Shown in pieces: positions 42,467 through 54,261 of a stretch of DNA of 64,000 bases. Made by a program: the position numbers and the translations under genes. Below the pieces are notes generated by a model. The model made no database searches and was not told the DNA's origin. It was given only the letters and a program-made list of their open reading frames with translations. Numbering within the stretch: the stretch's first letter is position 1; each line of letters begins with the position of its first letter. The DNA is from Allacma fusca (Eukaryota; Arthropoda; Collembola; Symphypleona; Sminthuridae): the NCBI GenBank assembly GCA_947179485.1, contig OX359248.1:45456847-45520846 (forward strand), given 5' to 3'.

Positions 42467-44720
42467 AGTTTTCGCTGTCTAGCGTCTAGAAGTGTCTGGG
42501 TGCGATTCTCAAATGGGATGGTTACATCGACGATGTGCACTGGTGTTTTCTCCGTTGTCTCAATTATTTTTAGGTCAGGACGGAGGACCGGACCGACTGC
42601 GGCTATATTTTCGCAGATAAGTCTCAAGTTTCTTTTTATATTACCCAAGGATGCTTTCTTTACTCTGTCTACTACGGCGTTGTGCCGTAGGGTTTGGGCA
42701 TGTAGGTAGGGTTTGCAGTGGTTCAGGACGTATGATAGTGTTTCATTATCAGCTCCAAAGCGTCTGCACCTCTTGTTTGCTGTTCGATCCCACACTTTGG
42801 CACCATTGAGGGGGACTTAGTTGAGTCGGGCGCGATGGATGAAGCGCGAGTCAGGAAACCTTGTGTGTGCTCCTGATACGTAGAATTAGCTGCTGGAACG
42901 GCTGAGTCCAACGAATTCTAGGACATTTCCCTGGTTTGGTTTTTGTAGAAGGATCTGGTCTCGCAGTTCACGTTGATGCAGTCTGATTTTTTGTGCAACC
43001 TGTCGGGTTTTGGCTGATTTCAATGTGTAGTCTCCGAAGTGAATAGATTTCAATTTTCCATCTGGGAAACGCCATTCCATTCCAAGTATTGCTTCTTGCG
43101 TTAGATTTTCCTTTGAACGGTTCCTCATTGAAGCCACTTATGTATTGGCATATTTCTGGCCAGGAAGTTTCACGGCTGAGTCTTGGTTGGACTGTTCTCC
43201 GAAAATCGAGAGTTGCTTTCTTTTGGACAGTAGTGTCCCTTGAGGTGAGGAGTTTGAAGGAAACGTCAATGGTAAAGATGTCATTATCCTCAGCCAGTAG
43301 TGGAAAAGATAGGGATCCACGTTTTTGCTCCCGTATAGAAATTCAGTGGTGGCACTGTTGAGTAGGTTTCTTCTTGATGCCCTTCCTCAAGAGGTCATCG
43401 ATAGCCCTCCATTCTGTTTTGTTAAATTGGTTGGACCGGATGGCAAATTTACAGGATAGGTAGAAGGTTTTCAAGGAATCTTTACGTTGCCATGGAGCTA
43501 GTTTGGACTCGAGGAGCTTCGTCGCATAGTTCAGATGGTCTTGGATGGAGCCAATATATTGTTTAGAGCAAAACCGACAGGAGTTCCTAGGTACTGTGTA
43601 TTCTCCGTGGCATCAATACATTTGATGGTTTGGCCATTTAGAGTGAGCAGTGTGGATCGGTAACCAGCTGGGTTTTTGCCACTTTGGTGTATTGTGGCAC
43701 ATTTGCTCACGTTAAATTCCACTCCTATCGTTTTGTTATCATTAACCAGAAAATCAAGTTTATCTAGCGCTTCATCTGTTGTTTTGGCTAAAGGAATCCA
43801 GTCGTCAGCAAACGCTAGTAAGTGAGTACGGTGTGGCTTATACAGGGCGTGTAACCTTTGGATGGAGGGATTTGTTACGAGGTTGTATAAATCCCCGCTC
43901 AACCGGTGTCCTTGTTGCACTCCGTTTTCAATTCTGATTGGATCAGTTAACGCCAATGTTTGTATGGGAGACGATCGTCTCCGGGGTATGTATTCTCACT
44001 CTTCATAACCGTGTTGGTGGCCTCTTTCGTAGAGAATAGGTGCATGCGTACTTCCGATTAGGCAGGGATAATGTCCTCAAAGTAGGATAGGTCATCTGGT
44101 TTTGTGGAGTTGGTAGATTTGAAGTGGGCTGAAACCATCTCAATAGGTATTTTGCAGCGGTCTCCTTCTCCTTCAGTAATCAGACTGACTGCTCTGCGCC
44201 TATTACGGTTGTACAGTTTTTGGACTTCCTCAGGGTTGTTGATGTCGGTTTTCTTGGGAGCTGTAGAGTTGTTCGAGATAGTGTCGGGTAACTTGACTGC
44301 TTTTTGGGCTAGTTGTGTCATCTCTTTACTAAAATCTTCAAAGAGCGCCCAGTTCTCGTTTGTGAGGTCATCCTGTAGTATTTGTATGACCAGTGGCCTG
44401 AGTGGGTGTAGGACAGACTCGTCATTGGAATTGATCACAGCCGGTTCAAATGGAGCGCGGAGGTCAGGTTCTTCGTAAAGGTCTTCAGTAATGGTAGTGT
44501 TGGCACTTTTATCATCGTTGGTATTGATGGAGTAGACGTTACTCATGACCGTCGATGGGCTTGGATGGGATGTGGAGCAGTTGCTGTTATAGTCGGACGC
44601 ATCATGTGGGTATTGATCCTCAGGAGTCAGATTCGTCGCTGTGAATGAGTGTTCTGCAACATGTTGTTCCCATCCGTGAGGACAAATGGTGTGAAATCCA
44701 CGAGCTTCACGTTATGGTGT
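42242..44720 (-). pseudogene. R2-like element with internal RT deletion and many frame breaks
   Basis: In coding order on minus: acidic N-terminal region and GDRCKIPIEMVSAHF (44058-44546), a short piece of RT start (YPGDDRLPYKHW, about 43985), then GVQQGHRLSGDL and FADDWIPLAKT (43531-43956), a decayed linker (42886-43500), and the knuckle/endonuclease region (42370-42795; CRRFGADNETLSYVLNHC with one Cys replaced by Phe). Between YKHW and ALTDPI the RT motifs 1-3 are missing, an in-element deletion of roughly 450 bp compared with the 60.6-kb copy. Dead copy. Confidence 0.8.
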
Positions 44721-44779
44721 AGTGGGGTTCGGATTGGATGTTGCCAGGTCGATATGTTGGTCCCGTCAAAGTGGGTAAG

Positions 44780-46768
44780 CTAAGTAAAGTCTAAGTAAGT
44801 AAGCTCTGTAATAGTGCTAATGAGAATGTTATTAGTAGCATTATTGTCAATTGTAATGTTATTTGATGTAAAGACCTGGCTGCCAAAGACAATGTTGAGA
44901 AATTCATCGGTTTTGAGGATTTGAGGTTGTGGTGTAGCCGAGAGTGTTGGTTGGTCTCGGCAATACAGAGCGCCAGTTAAGAACTCGACGTGTATGTCTT
45001 CTGACCATTTTATTACGTCAGATACTGCAGCTTTCTCATCAGGTTCAGGTATGACTTGGCACATATCTTCGACACGAATGCATCATTAGCTGGGTCCCAT
45101 GTTCCTAATGATCCTAAAACTATTGGTTCTATGTTTATTTCTGCATTGGGATATCTTTGTTTGTATGGAGAATTAAGGGGTGGGTACTTGTCGATTTTTC
45201 TCTGTCGGGCATCTTGGAGGGATTGTGGTCGGTTTTCGAAGGGGATGGTCACGTCAATTATGTGTACCTTCTTCTTGTCTTCCACTTCCTCCAATAATAC
45301 AAGATCGGGTCTGAGTGCAGTACCAATTGCTGCATTGTTTTCACTTAGGATCGTCATTTTCTTTGTACGGCCAGTTGCGGCTTTCTTCACACTCTTGACG
45401 ATTGCATTGTGTCGTAAAGTTTGACTCTGTAGATAAGGTTTACAGTGGTTGAGGACATGTGGGTGAGTTTCATTGTTGTCTCCGCCTCTTCTGCAATTCT
45501 TGTTGCAGCTGCTGTTCCACACTTTTGCTCAATTGAAGGGTACTTGGTTCAGTCTGGCGCGGTGGATAAATCGCCAGTCAGCAAATCGTGTGTGAGACCC
45601 GGATAGAAGTGAAAGCTTGCTTTACTGAGTCCGACGCATTCTAGAACTTTCACTTGGTTGGGTCTGTTGGTTAATCTCTCATCCCTCATCTGCCGTTGTT
45701 GTTGCTGAAGTTTGTTAGCGATTTGATGGTTGTGTTGTGCTTTTAGTGTAACGTTGGCGAATTTTGTGGACGCTGCCCGAGCCCTTTTGTAGATTAGTAC
45801 AGTTTTGAATGTCTTCCAGATCACAGGTACCTGTTTGTATTTTAGGCATATATTGTATATTGGGGTGAGTACTGTAACAGAAGGATCCAGCAGTCGCCAG
45901 TGTTTGTATGCTAGACGGTCATCACCAGGGGCTGTGTTTTCACTCTTCCTTAGTATGCTTACAGTTTCTTTGTCAGTACTGACTCGTCATTTGAATCAAT
46001 CATAACTGATTCAAATGGTACTCGTATTTCAGGGGTTTCCTGTTGTTCAGGGATATGGTCTGATTCGTCATCGTCAAGTTGATCATTCTCATCCTCTCTT
46101 AATACTGTAGAGGTGCTACTCCCTGAGGAAGAGGAAGTGTCTCTTTCATCACCGGGGTCATCATCTTCCGACGTTGTGCTTTGTATTGTTGGGGTAGGTG
46201 GATCTGGGACTCGGTATGATAAAGCCGGCATATACTGGGGGATGTAATCAGGTATGGCAATATCTTCACCTGATTGAGGCGCTTGTTCGGGTGTTGGAGT
46301 GTAACATTTGAATGTAGTAGAGGAGATGGTGAGCATTGGGGAGAGTGATCGTTTGGTGGTACCTGGTCGCTTATGATTTCATCCATAAATTCATCTGCCA
46401 AGTTGATTTAACTGTGACTATGTGATAGTCTCGTTATGAGACCGTGTACGTTTTGGGCGGTCCTCAAAACGTGCCCGTAGTGATAAAATTTGTGGAAGAA
46501 GAGACAGTTGCCTTTGCTTTTCTCTCTTCTTTGCCTTTGCAATGGTGTGGTTTTGCAGACACCTGGAATTCAGAACTGCTGCTCCACATCCCTCATCCGG
46601 GCATTTGAAAGGCAGCTCGTCACTCTCTTCTGCTATACTCATGTCAATGATGGTGCTCAATTCCGGGGCCGAGGACTGTGGTGCCAGAAATGGTTCTCTC
46701 TCCCGGGACTGCGATCTGGTTCTCGTAGCTATGACTGTGCATTTATGATTTGTAGATTTTAGGGTCAT
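44780..46768 (-). pseudogene. R2-like element lacking the RT core
   Basis: Minus pieces: finger region FKCPDEGCGAAVLNSRCLQNH (46418-46768), Ser/Asp-rich linker (45959-46401), RT start PGDDRLAYKHW..TVLIYK (45549-45960), joined straight to RARAASTKFANVTLKAQ, which normally lies after RT. The catalytic RT is thus deleted. Then CRRGGDNNETHPHVLNHC (45480) and the endonuclease LRPDLVLLEE..VHIIDVTIPFENR (45013-45522), with frameshifts. The region 44780-45000 is a diverged C-terminal tail. Such a copy could only have spread using another element's RT. Confidence 0.82.
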
Positions 46769-47322
46769 GTCCTCCTAACACTTGCTGCAGATATTTGTGC
46801 TTCCAGCTATTATGATGTTGTGCTGGGACTGGAAATGTTTTCCAGAGAACGTCGTTGTGACGTCCATGCTTTCTGGTGGTGGTTTATGCGGCGCTGCAAT
46901 TCATCTCTGGACATTTCATAATTTTGGGGGTCGGGTGGCATATAATGAGCCTGCCACCTTGTCTCTTAGATTGACTCATGTTGATATAATGCCGATTAAA
47001 ATGGATGTGGGGTCCACACGTGATTCTTTGATTGGGATTCAGCTCCAAACAGGCGATTCGGTTGTCAGCTGCTATCCTCCGGGTCAGATTGTAACTCTGA
47101 TCAGACCTTCGGGTTGGCTGATGCTACTTCCTTAACCACATACATGTCAGATTTAAGCTCTGACGGGCATTCGAAGACTGTTACAGACTGGCTCGCAAAT
47201 AGTATTAATGAGAGTCGCATATTTCACGTGCTCCGTCAATGCATTGTATAAGTACGGCCGAGAAAAATTGTCAGAGTCTGAAGAAGAGCTACCAAAGCCT
47301 GTCTTTAACGGCTAGTGGTGGC
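46769..47322 (-). other. R2-like 5' leader region
   Basis: Upstream (on minus) of the finger frame. It carries degenerate short repeats (TTGGGATTCAGCTCC, GGTTGTCAGCTGCT) that also occur at 51740-51840 and 58120-58220, and the segment from about 47182, which is shared with 53553-53703 and 59934-60084. On plus, a 117-codon open frame has no recognisable product. Confidence 0.5.
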
Positions 47323-47335
47323 TATGCTGCTCGTA

Positions 47336-47690
47336 TTTTAATATAGAGCCAACATAAGGAAAATGAATATGCTGCAACGATATAGCATAGCTAATAAGGC
47401 TGGCAGCAATATAGAAGAATAGATAGGGTAGGTAATTATAAATTACCAGGTCGTACCTATGGAGATTTCCTCGTTGGGAGAAATCCAATAGTACAGGGTA
47501 CGGAGAAGCTTTTATGCTTTACTTAAGAATCTTTATTTGAATAATAGTGGGCCGGTCCTGACTGTACTGCAATGCCAGGTCAACCCGTGTCCCGGCTGGA
47601 GCAAGCTCCAAAACCAGGACTATTTCCAAAAATCAGTTTAATATACTGGGGTCCATTTGGACCCGTATCAGATATTAAGCTGATAAGAAC
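47336..47690 (-). repeat. R2-like conserved 3' UTR
   Basis: Third copy of the shared 3' UTR. Its outer end (TATTTTAATATAGAGCC) abuts the neighbouring element's 5' end (GCTGCTCGTA) directly. Confidence 0.75.
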
Positions 47691-47880
47691 AGATATTTAT
47701 TCGTTAATCTTTACGTGTGATACATTCATTCAACCATTGATATTCGTCACGTCATATGCTTACATCTGTCTTGTGCTGTATAATAATAATATAGGAATAG
47801 AAAAAGCACTCATTATCATTTCTCGCGTCATTGTATACAATATTGTCATATATGGTTAATTAATTTTGGGTAATATATTT

Positions 47881-50800
47881 TCAATATTGTCTGTGTCCAG
47901 TCAGAAACTCCACATAGATGACGCGAGACCACTTTATTACCTCGGAGATAGCCAGTTTTCTCATCAGGATGAGGTATGATTTCGCAGCAAGCTTGGTCAG
48001 GAACTCGTCATTGCCAGGGTCCCATGATCCTAAAGATCCTATCACCACTGGTTCCACTGTGACTTCTGCTCCTTGGTATCGTTGTTTGTATTTTGCAATC
48101 AGTGGTTGATACTTGTCTAGTTTTCGTTGCCGGGCATCTACTAGGGCCTGTGCCAGGTTCTCAAATGGGATGGTGACGTCAATGATGAAAACTCTTGATT
48201 TTGAAGTCATCTCCTCTAATAGTACCAGGTCAGGTCGTAGTTCAGTTCCGATTGCAGCTGTGTTTTCACTCAGTATTCGCATCTTCTTCCTCCGGTTCCC
48301 GAGGGCAGCTTTCTTCACGCGTTCGAGTACTGCATTGTGTCGTAGGGTCTGGGCATGTAGATATGGAGGGCAGTGATTGAGTACGTGGGGTAGTGTTTCA
48401 TTTTCTGCTCCACATCGTCTACATTTATTGTCGCAGTTATGGTCCCATATTTTGGCACCGTTGAGGGGAACCTGGTTGAGTCTCGCTCTATGTATGAAGC
48501 GCCAGTCCGCGAATCTCGTGTGCGCGCCAGAGTTGTAGAAGTGAGTGCTGGACTTCGCCATTCCTACACATTCCAGGACATTCCCTTGATTAGGTTTGGA
48601 AAGTAGAATTTGGTCCCGCAGCTCACGTTGGTGTGTGCGTATTTTCCGAGCGACTAGTTTACTCTACTGGGATTTGACTGTAGTATTTCCAAATTTTATG
48701 GTTTTGAATGACCCGTTTTCAAAGTCCCAAGTGATTCCGAATCTCGTTGATGCTGCACGGGCTCTAGTCCAGATGTTGCTTCTGGCGTTGGTATTTCCTC
48801 TGAAAGGTACATTATTTGACCCGTTGAGGAATTCAAAGATTTCTGGCCAAGTGGTTTCTCTTCGAATTCGCAGTCTAACTGTTCTTCGCAGGCTCCGAGC
48901 AGCTGCTTCTTTGATAACTCTGTCACGGGAGGTGAGGAGTTTAATGGCTCCGTCGATTGCGAAGATGTCGTTGTCTTCAGCAAGTAACGGGATGGACATT
49001 GCTCCAGATTTTCTACTCCCGTATAGAAATTCCGTGCAAGCACTATTGGGGAGGTTGAGGGTCTTTTTTATTCCTTTCCTTAGGAGGTCGTCAATCGCTT
49101 TCCATTCAGTTTTATTAAACTGGTTGGTCCTGATGGCATAGTTGCAGGAGGGGAAAAAGAAGGTTTTGAGTGCATCAATTCTTTGCCACGGGGCTAGTTT
49201 GGCTTCCAGGATTTTTGAGGCATAGTTGAGGTGGTTCTGGAGGGTGCCCAAGTGGTTGTTGAGGGAGAAACCAATAGGGTTTCCAAGGTATAGCATGGTG
49301 TCGCCTTCCCCAAGGCATTTGATTGGTTCTTCATTGATGGTGAATTGGGTTATTCTTGAGCCGGCGGGGGTTTTGCCACTGCGGTGTATTGTAGCACATT
49401 TTGTGACATTAAATTCTACCCCTATTTTCCGTATGTCTTCTACAAGGTATTCCAGTTTTTCTTGGGCCTCTGGGACAGACTTTGCCAGTGGGATCCAGTC
49501 ATCTGCAAACGCCAGCATATGCAGACAGTGTGACTCATATCCTTCGTAAAGTCTTTGTATCGATGGGTTAGTCATGAGGTTATATAGGTCCCCGCTTAGT
49601 CGGTGGCCTTGCTGGACTCCATTTTGAATCAGTATTGGATCAGAGGATGCAGAGTCAGTGATGATAGTAGTGGTGGCGCCAGTGTACATATCCTGGACAA
49701 TCTTAGTGAAGATGGTACCCGTTCCATATTTGATGGTGGCAAGAATTATGGCGTCGTGAGGGGCATTTCCAAATGCATTCTTGGCGTCGAGGGGTATTGC
49801 GATATACTCACTCTTCTCATTGAGGGCTTCCTCGAATACTTCGTTGAGCATAAAGTTGTGCTCGAAGCACCCGTCATGTGGCGTAAAACCTTTTTGAGCT
49901 GGATGGAGGATGTTCTCTGTCATTAGCCAAACTCTGAATCGCCTCGCTACCAGTCCGCAGTATGTTTTATAGATAGTCCTGGATATAGCAATAGGTCGCC
50001 AGTTGGTAATGGTGTTGGGGTCCCCCTTCTTGTAGATAAGTACAGTCTTTGAGGTCTTCCATATTGATGGTACACGGCAGTACTTGAGGCATGTGTTGTA
50101 TATGGGGGTTAGGACTGTGGCAGAGGGGTCCAGTAGACGCCAGTGCTTGTATGTGAGTCTGTCATCTCCTGGAGCTGTGTTCTCACTTTTCTTTAGGATG
50201 TCAACCGTTTCTTTGTCGCGGAAGTTATCCATGTATACTTCTCTAGTGGCAGGGGTGATATTTTGGAAGTATGAGGGGTCACTAAGTTTTCTGGCATTGG
50301 TGGATTGAAAGTGCCTGGTGACTTCTTCTATTGGGATTTTACACCTGTCTCCTTCACCCTCCGTGATTAATCGAACCGCTCTTCTTCTATTTCGATTGTA
50401 AAGCTTCTGGATCTCCTCGGGATTCTGTATGTTGATTTTCTTGGGGGCAGTGGGGCCATTTTGCAGAACTTCTGGTAGTTTGACTGCTGTTTGGGCACAG
50501 ATAGTGATCTCGTTGATTATGTCTTCAAATTCAGTCCAGTTTTGCTCAGAGCTTTTACTCTCCAGGATATACATGATGCGTGGTAAGAAAGCATGAAGGG
50601 CAGATTCGTCATTCGCATCAATCATTTGTGGCTCGAATGGGGCACGTAGTTCAGGATCTTCTGGCTGGTCTGGGAGGGGTTCATCTTCCGTAACACTGGT
50701 AGTGCTACCATCGATTATGGTTGCAGAACTGCTAACTGAGGATGAGTCGTCGTCACTTCCTTCATCCATGTCTCCCGGTAGGGGGAGTATCTGGGGAGAG

Positions 50801-51638
50801 GTTACGATTTCTGCGTTAGCAGTGGGTAGCTCAGTCGGAGAGATACTATTGCTGTTTGGGGGCAGTTGGTCTTCGGTTGGTTGTCTCTCTTCTCCGACTC
50901 CGTGGGTCTCTTGTTGGGTACCCTGTATTAAACTCACAGCATTCTGAACAATCGTGTCTGTGTTAAGGTTAATGTCATGGTTAGGGCTCAGAGCATTTAA
51001 AGGTAATTCGTTAGGGACCTGACTGTCAATTACCGCCTCCAGGAAATCCTCGATCTCAAGGTTGGCCAGTTGGGAGATATTGTGGTGTGAGGATTGTTGA
51101 GCCCTCTGCGGGGGGCAAGTGCCTAGTCTCCTACGTAACGACGAGTTCTCTGGCATTTGGGATAGCTGATTTTCCCTGTCCCTTCTCTTAGCTTTGGCGA
51201 GAGTATGGTTTTGTAGGGCTTTCTTCTTCAGGAATGCAGCACCGCATCCCTCGTCCGGGCATTTGAAAGAATGAGCTCATCCGGGTCCATTACGCTTGTG
51301 TCTGCGATGGTGCTGAGATTTGGGGCTGTTGAGGTCGAGGGTGGTAAGGGATCAGGTTCCCGTGACCTGGATCTAGTTCGGGTCGAGATGGCGGTACATC
51401 TGTGGCTAGATGGTTTCATCCCGAGTTCCTGGTCACAGCGACTGCAGATATTGATGCTGCCATTGATGTTGATGCTGTGGTTGCTCGTATAATGCTTCTC
51501 TAGCGAGCGCCGTTGGGACGTCCATCCTGAGGTACTGGCAGTGTATGATGCAGCGCATCCATTCTCAGGGCAGCGGAATATGGTTGGGACTGGGTGGTAA
51601 ACCACGATTTTGTCATCGCGTCTTTTCGGTTGGCTCAT
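47881..51638 (-). pseudogene. nearly intact R2-like ORF, one frameshift and one in-frame stop (unit 1)
   Basis: Coding order on minus. 51638-51262: FRCPENGCAASYTAST finger and NHSININGSINICSRC, Arg/Ser stretch, third finger start. A frameshift at about 51262 leads to the 51156-48664 frame: FLKKKALQNH, acidic linker, GDRCKIPIEEVTRHF, RT start APGDDRLTYKHW, TVLIYKKGDPNTITNWRPIAIS, GVQQGHRLSGDL, FADDWIPLAKS. After VKSQ a single TAG (48661-48663) interrupts; reading continues to CRRCGAENETLPHVLNHC and endonuclease LRPDLVLLEE..VFIIDVTIPFENLA (47881-48561). The 60.6-kb relative has Gln near the stop position, consistent with a single C-to-T change. Normal size for the clade. Confidence 0.88.
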
Positions 51639-51639
51639 T

Positions 51640-51843
51640 TTGGACCTAAATCATAAAATTCAATAGCTTATTTGTTTATTGTGGCCATTCTGGTTGGGGG
51701 TTAGGTTATGCGGGATACTTCGATTGGGTTTCAGCTCCAATCAAGCGGTCGGGTTGTCGGCTGCTCCTTCGTGAGACAGATTTCAGCCCTGTTCAGGCGT
51801 TCTGGTTGACAGCTGCTCCTCCGCGAGACAGATTGTAGGTAGA
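51640..51843. other. leader between the two R2-like copies of unit 1
   Basis: Contains two imperfect copies of a stretch of about 55 bp (TTGTCGGCTGCTCC...GAGACAGATT and TTGACAGCTGCTCC...GAGACAGATT). Probably a 5' UTR repeat of the element. Confidence 0.55.
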
Positions 51844-53579
51844 TTATATGGTCCTGGATATAGCAATCGGTCTCCAGTTGGTAATGGTGTTGGGGTCCCC
51901 CTTCTTGTAGATAAGTACAGTCTTTGAGGTCTTCCATATTGATGGGACACGGCAGTACTTGAGACATGTGTTGTATATGGGGGTTAGGACTGTGGCAGAG
52001 GGGTCCAGTAGGCGCCAGTGTTTGTATGTGAGTCTGTCATCTCCTGGAGCTGTGTTCTCACTTTTCTTCAGAATGTCAACCGTTTCTTTGTCACGGAAGT
52101 TGTCCATGTAGACTTCTCTAGTGGCAGGGGTGATATTTTGGAAGTATGTGGGGTCACTATGTTTTCTGGCATTGGTGGATTGAAAGTGCCTGGTGACTAC
52201 TTCTATTGGAATTTTGCATCTGTCTCCTTCACCCTCTGTGATTAATCGAACCGCTCTTCTTCTATTTCGATTGTAGAGCTTCTGGAGCTCTTCGGGATTC
52301 TGTATGTTGATTTTTTTGGGGGCAGTGGGACCAATTTGTATAACTTCTGGTAGTTTTACTGCTGTTTGGGCACAGATGGTGATCTCATTGATTATGTCTT
52401 CAAAGTCAGTCCAGTTCTGCTCCGAGATTTCACTCTCCAGTATATGCTTGATGCGTGGCAAGAAAGCATGAAGGGCAGATTCGTCATTTGCATCAATCAT
52501 TGCTGGCTCGAACGGGGCACGTACGTCAGGATCTTCGAGCAGGTCTGGGAGGGGTTCAAATTCCGTAACGCTGGTAGTGCTACCATCTATTATGGTTGAA
52601 GAACTGCTAACTGAGAAGGAGTCGTCGTCATTTCCATCATCTATCATGTCTTCAGGTGGGTGAGGAAGAGGAGAAGAAGTCGTTATTGCTGCGTTAGTGG
52701 TGGGTAGTTCAGCCAAAGGGATAATGTTGTTGGTTGGAGGAAGTTGTTCTTCGAGTGGTTGTCTCTCTTCTGCGACCGCGTGAGTCTCCTGTTGGGTACC
52801 CTGTATGCCACTCACATCATTCTGGACATTCATGTCTGTGTTAAGATTAATGACATGGTTAGGGCTCAGATCATTTATATATAACTCGTTAGGGACCTGA
52901 CTGTCGATTACCGCCTCCAGGAATTCCTCACTCTCGAGGTTAGCCAGTTGGGAGATATTGTGGTGTGATGATTGTTGAGGCCTTTGCGGGGGCAAGTGCC
53001 TAGTCTCCTACGTAATGATGAGTTTTCTGGTAGTTGGGAGAGCTGGTTTTCCTTGTCCTGTCTCTTTGCTTTGGCGAGAGTATGGTTTTGTAGAGCTTTC
53101 TTCTTCAGGAATGCGGCACCACATCCCTCGTCTGGGCATTTGAAAGGGAGCTCCTCCGAGTCCATTACGCTTGTGTCTAAGATGGTGCTGAGATTTGGGG
53201 CTGTTGAGGTCGAGTGAGGCAAGGGATCAGGTTCCCGTGACCTAGATCTAGTTCGGGTCGAGATGGCGGTACATCTGTGGTTAGACGGTTTCATCCCGAG
53301 GACCTGTTCACGACTGCAGATATTGACGCTGCCATTGATGTTGATGTTGTGGTTGCTCGCATAATGCTTCTCTAGCGAGCGCCGTTGGGATGTCCATCCT
53401 GAGGTACTGGCAGTGTACGATGCAGCGCAACCGTTCTCAGGGCATCGAAATATGGTTGGGACTGGGTGGAAAACCACGATTTTGTCTTCGCGTCGTTTTG
53501 GTTGACTCATTTTGTAGCTATCATTGCTTTGAAGGACTTCGAGTATAAATATCGAAGACTGTTGCACACTGGCTCGCAA
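51844..53579 (-). pseudogene. 3'-truncated R2-like copy (finger, linker, start of RT)
   Basis: 53579-52908 encodes the N-terminal fingers (FRCPENGCAASYT; ELPFKCPDEGCGAAFLKKKALQNH); a frameshift near 52990 leads to the 52995-51844 frame, which ends abruptly in RT at TNWRPIAISRTI. RT catalysis and the endonuclease are absent. Loss of the 3' half is opposite to the usual 5' truncation of non-LTR copies. Confidence 0.85.
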
Positions 53580-53716
53580 ATAGTATTAATGAGAGTCGCA
53601 TATTTCACGTGCTCCGTCAATGCATTGTATAAGTACGGCCGAGAAAAATTGTCAGAGTCTGAAGAAGAGCTACCAAAGCCTGTCTTTAACGGCTAGTGGT
53701 GGCTATGCTGCTCGTA

Positions 53717-54070
53717 TTTTAATATAGAGCCAACATAAGGAAAATGAATATGCTGCAACGATATAGCATAGCTAATAAGGCTGGCAGCAATATAGAAGAA
53801 TAGATAGGGTAGGTAATTATAAATTACCAGGTCGTACCTATGGAGATTTCCTCGTTGGGAGAAATCCAATAGTACAGGGTACGGAGAAGCTTTTATGCTT
53901 TACTTAAGAATCTTTATTTGAATAATAGTGGGCCAGTCCTGACTGTACTGCAATGCCAGGTCAACCCGTGTCCCGGCTGGAGCAAGCTCCAAAACCAGGA
54001 CTATTTCCAAAAATCAGTTTAATATACTGGGGTCCATTTGGACCCGTATCAGATATTAAGCTGATAAGAA
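53717..54070 (-). repeat. R2-like conserved 3' UTR
   Basis: Fourth copy of the shared 3' UTR, in unit 2. Confidence 0.75.
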
Positions 54071-54261
54071 CAGATATTTATTTGTTAATCTTTACGTGTG
54101 ATACATTCATTCAACCATTGGTATTCGTCACGTCATATGCTTACATCTGTCTTGTGCTGTATAACAATAATATAGGAAAAGAAAAAGCACTCATTATCAT
54201 TTCTCGCGTCATTGTATACAATATTGTCATATATGGTAAATTAATTTTGGGTAATATATTT

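Larger units (their letters stand above)
47323..53703 (-). repeat. tandem unit 1 (6,381 bp) of R2-like DNA
   Basis: Repeated at 53704-60084 with constant offset 6,381. I counted about ten base differences, all in the first 1.5 kb (47323-48840); no difference was noticed in the remaining 4.9 kb. Each unit holds a nearly intact element and a 3'-truncated one. Confidence 0.93.

Noticed and set aside
46782..47135. 117-codon plus frame
   Set aside because: Antisense to the R2-like leader repeats; no recognisable protein.
48596..49141. Long plus frames antisense to the R2-like RT
   Set aside because: They shadow the minus-strand coding and are duplicated with it; no independent motif.
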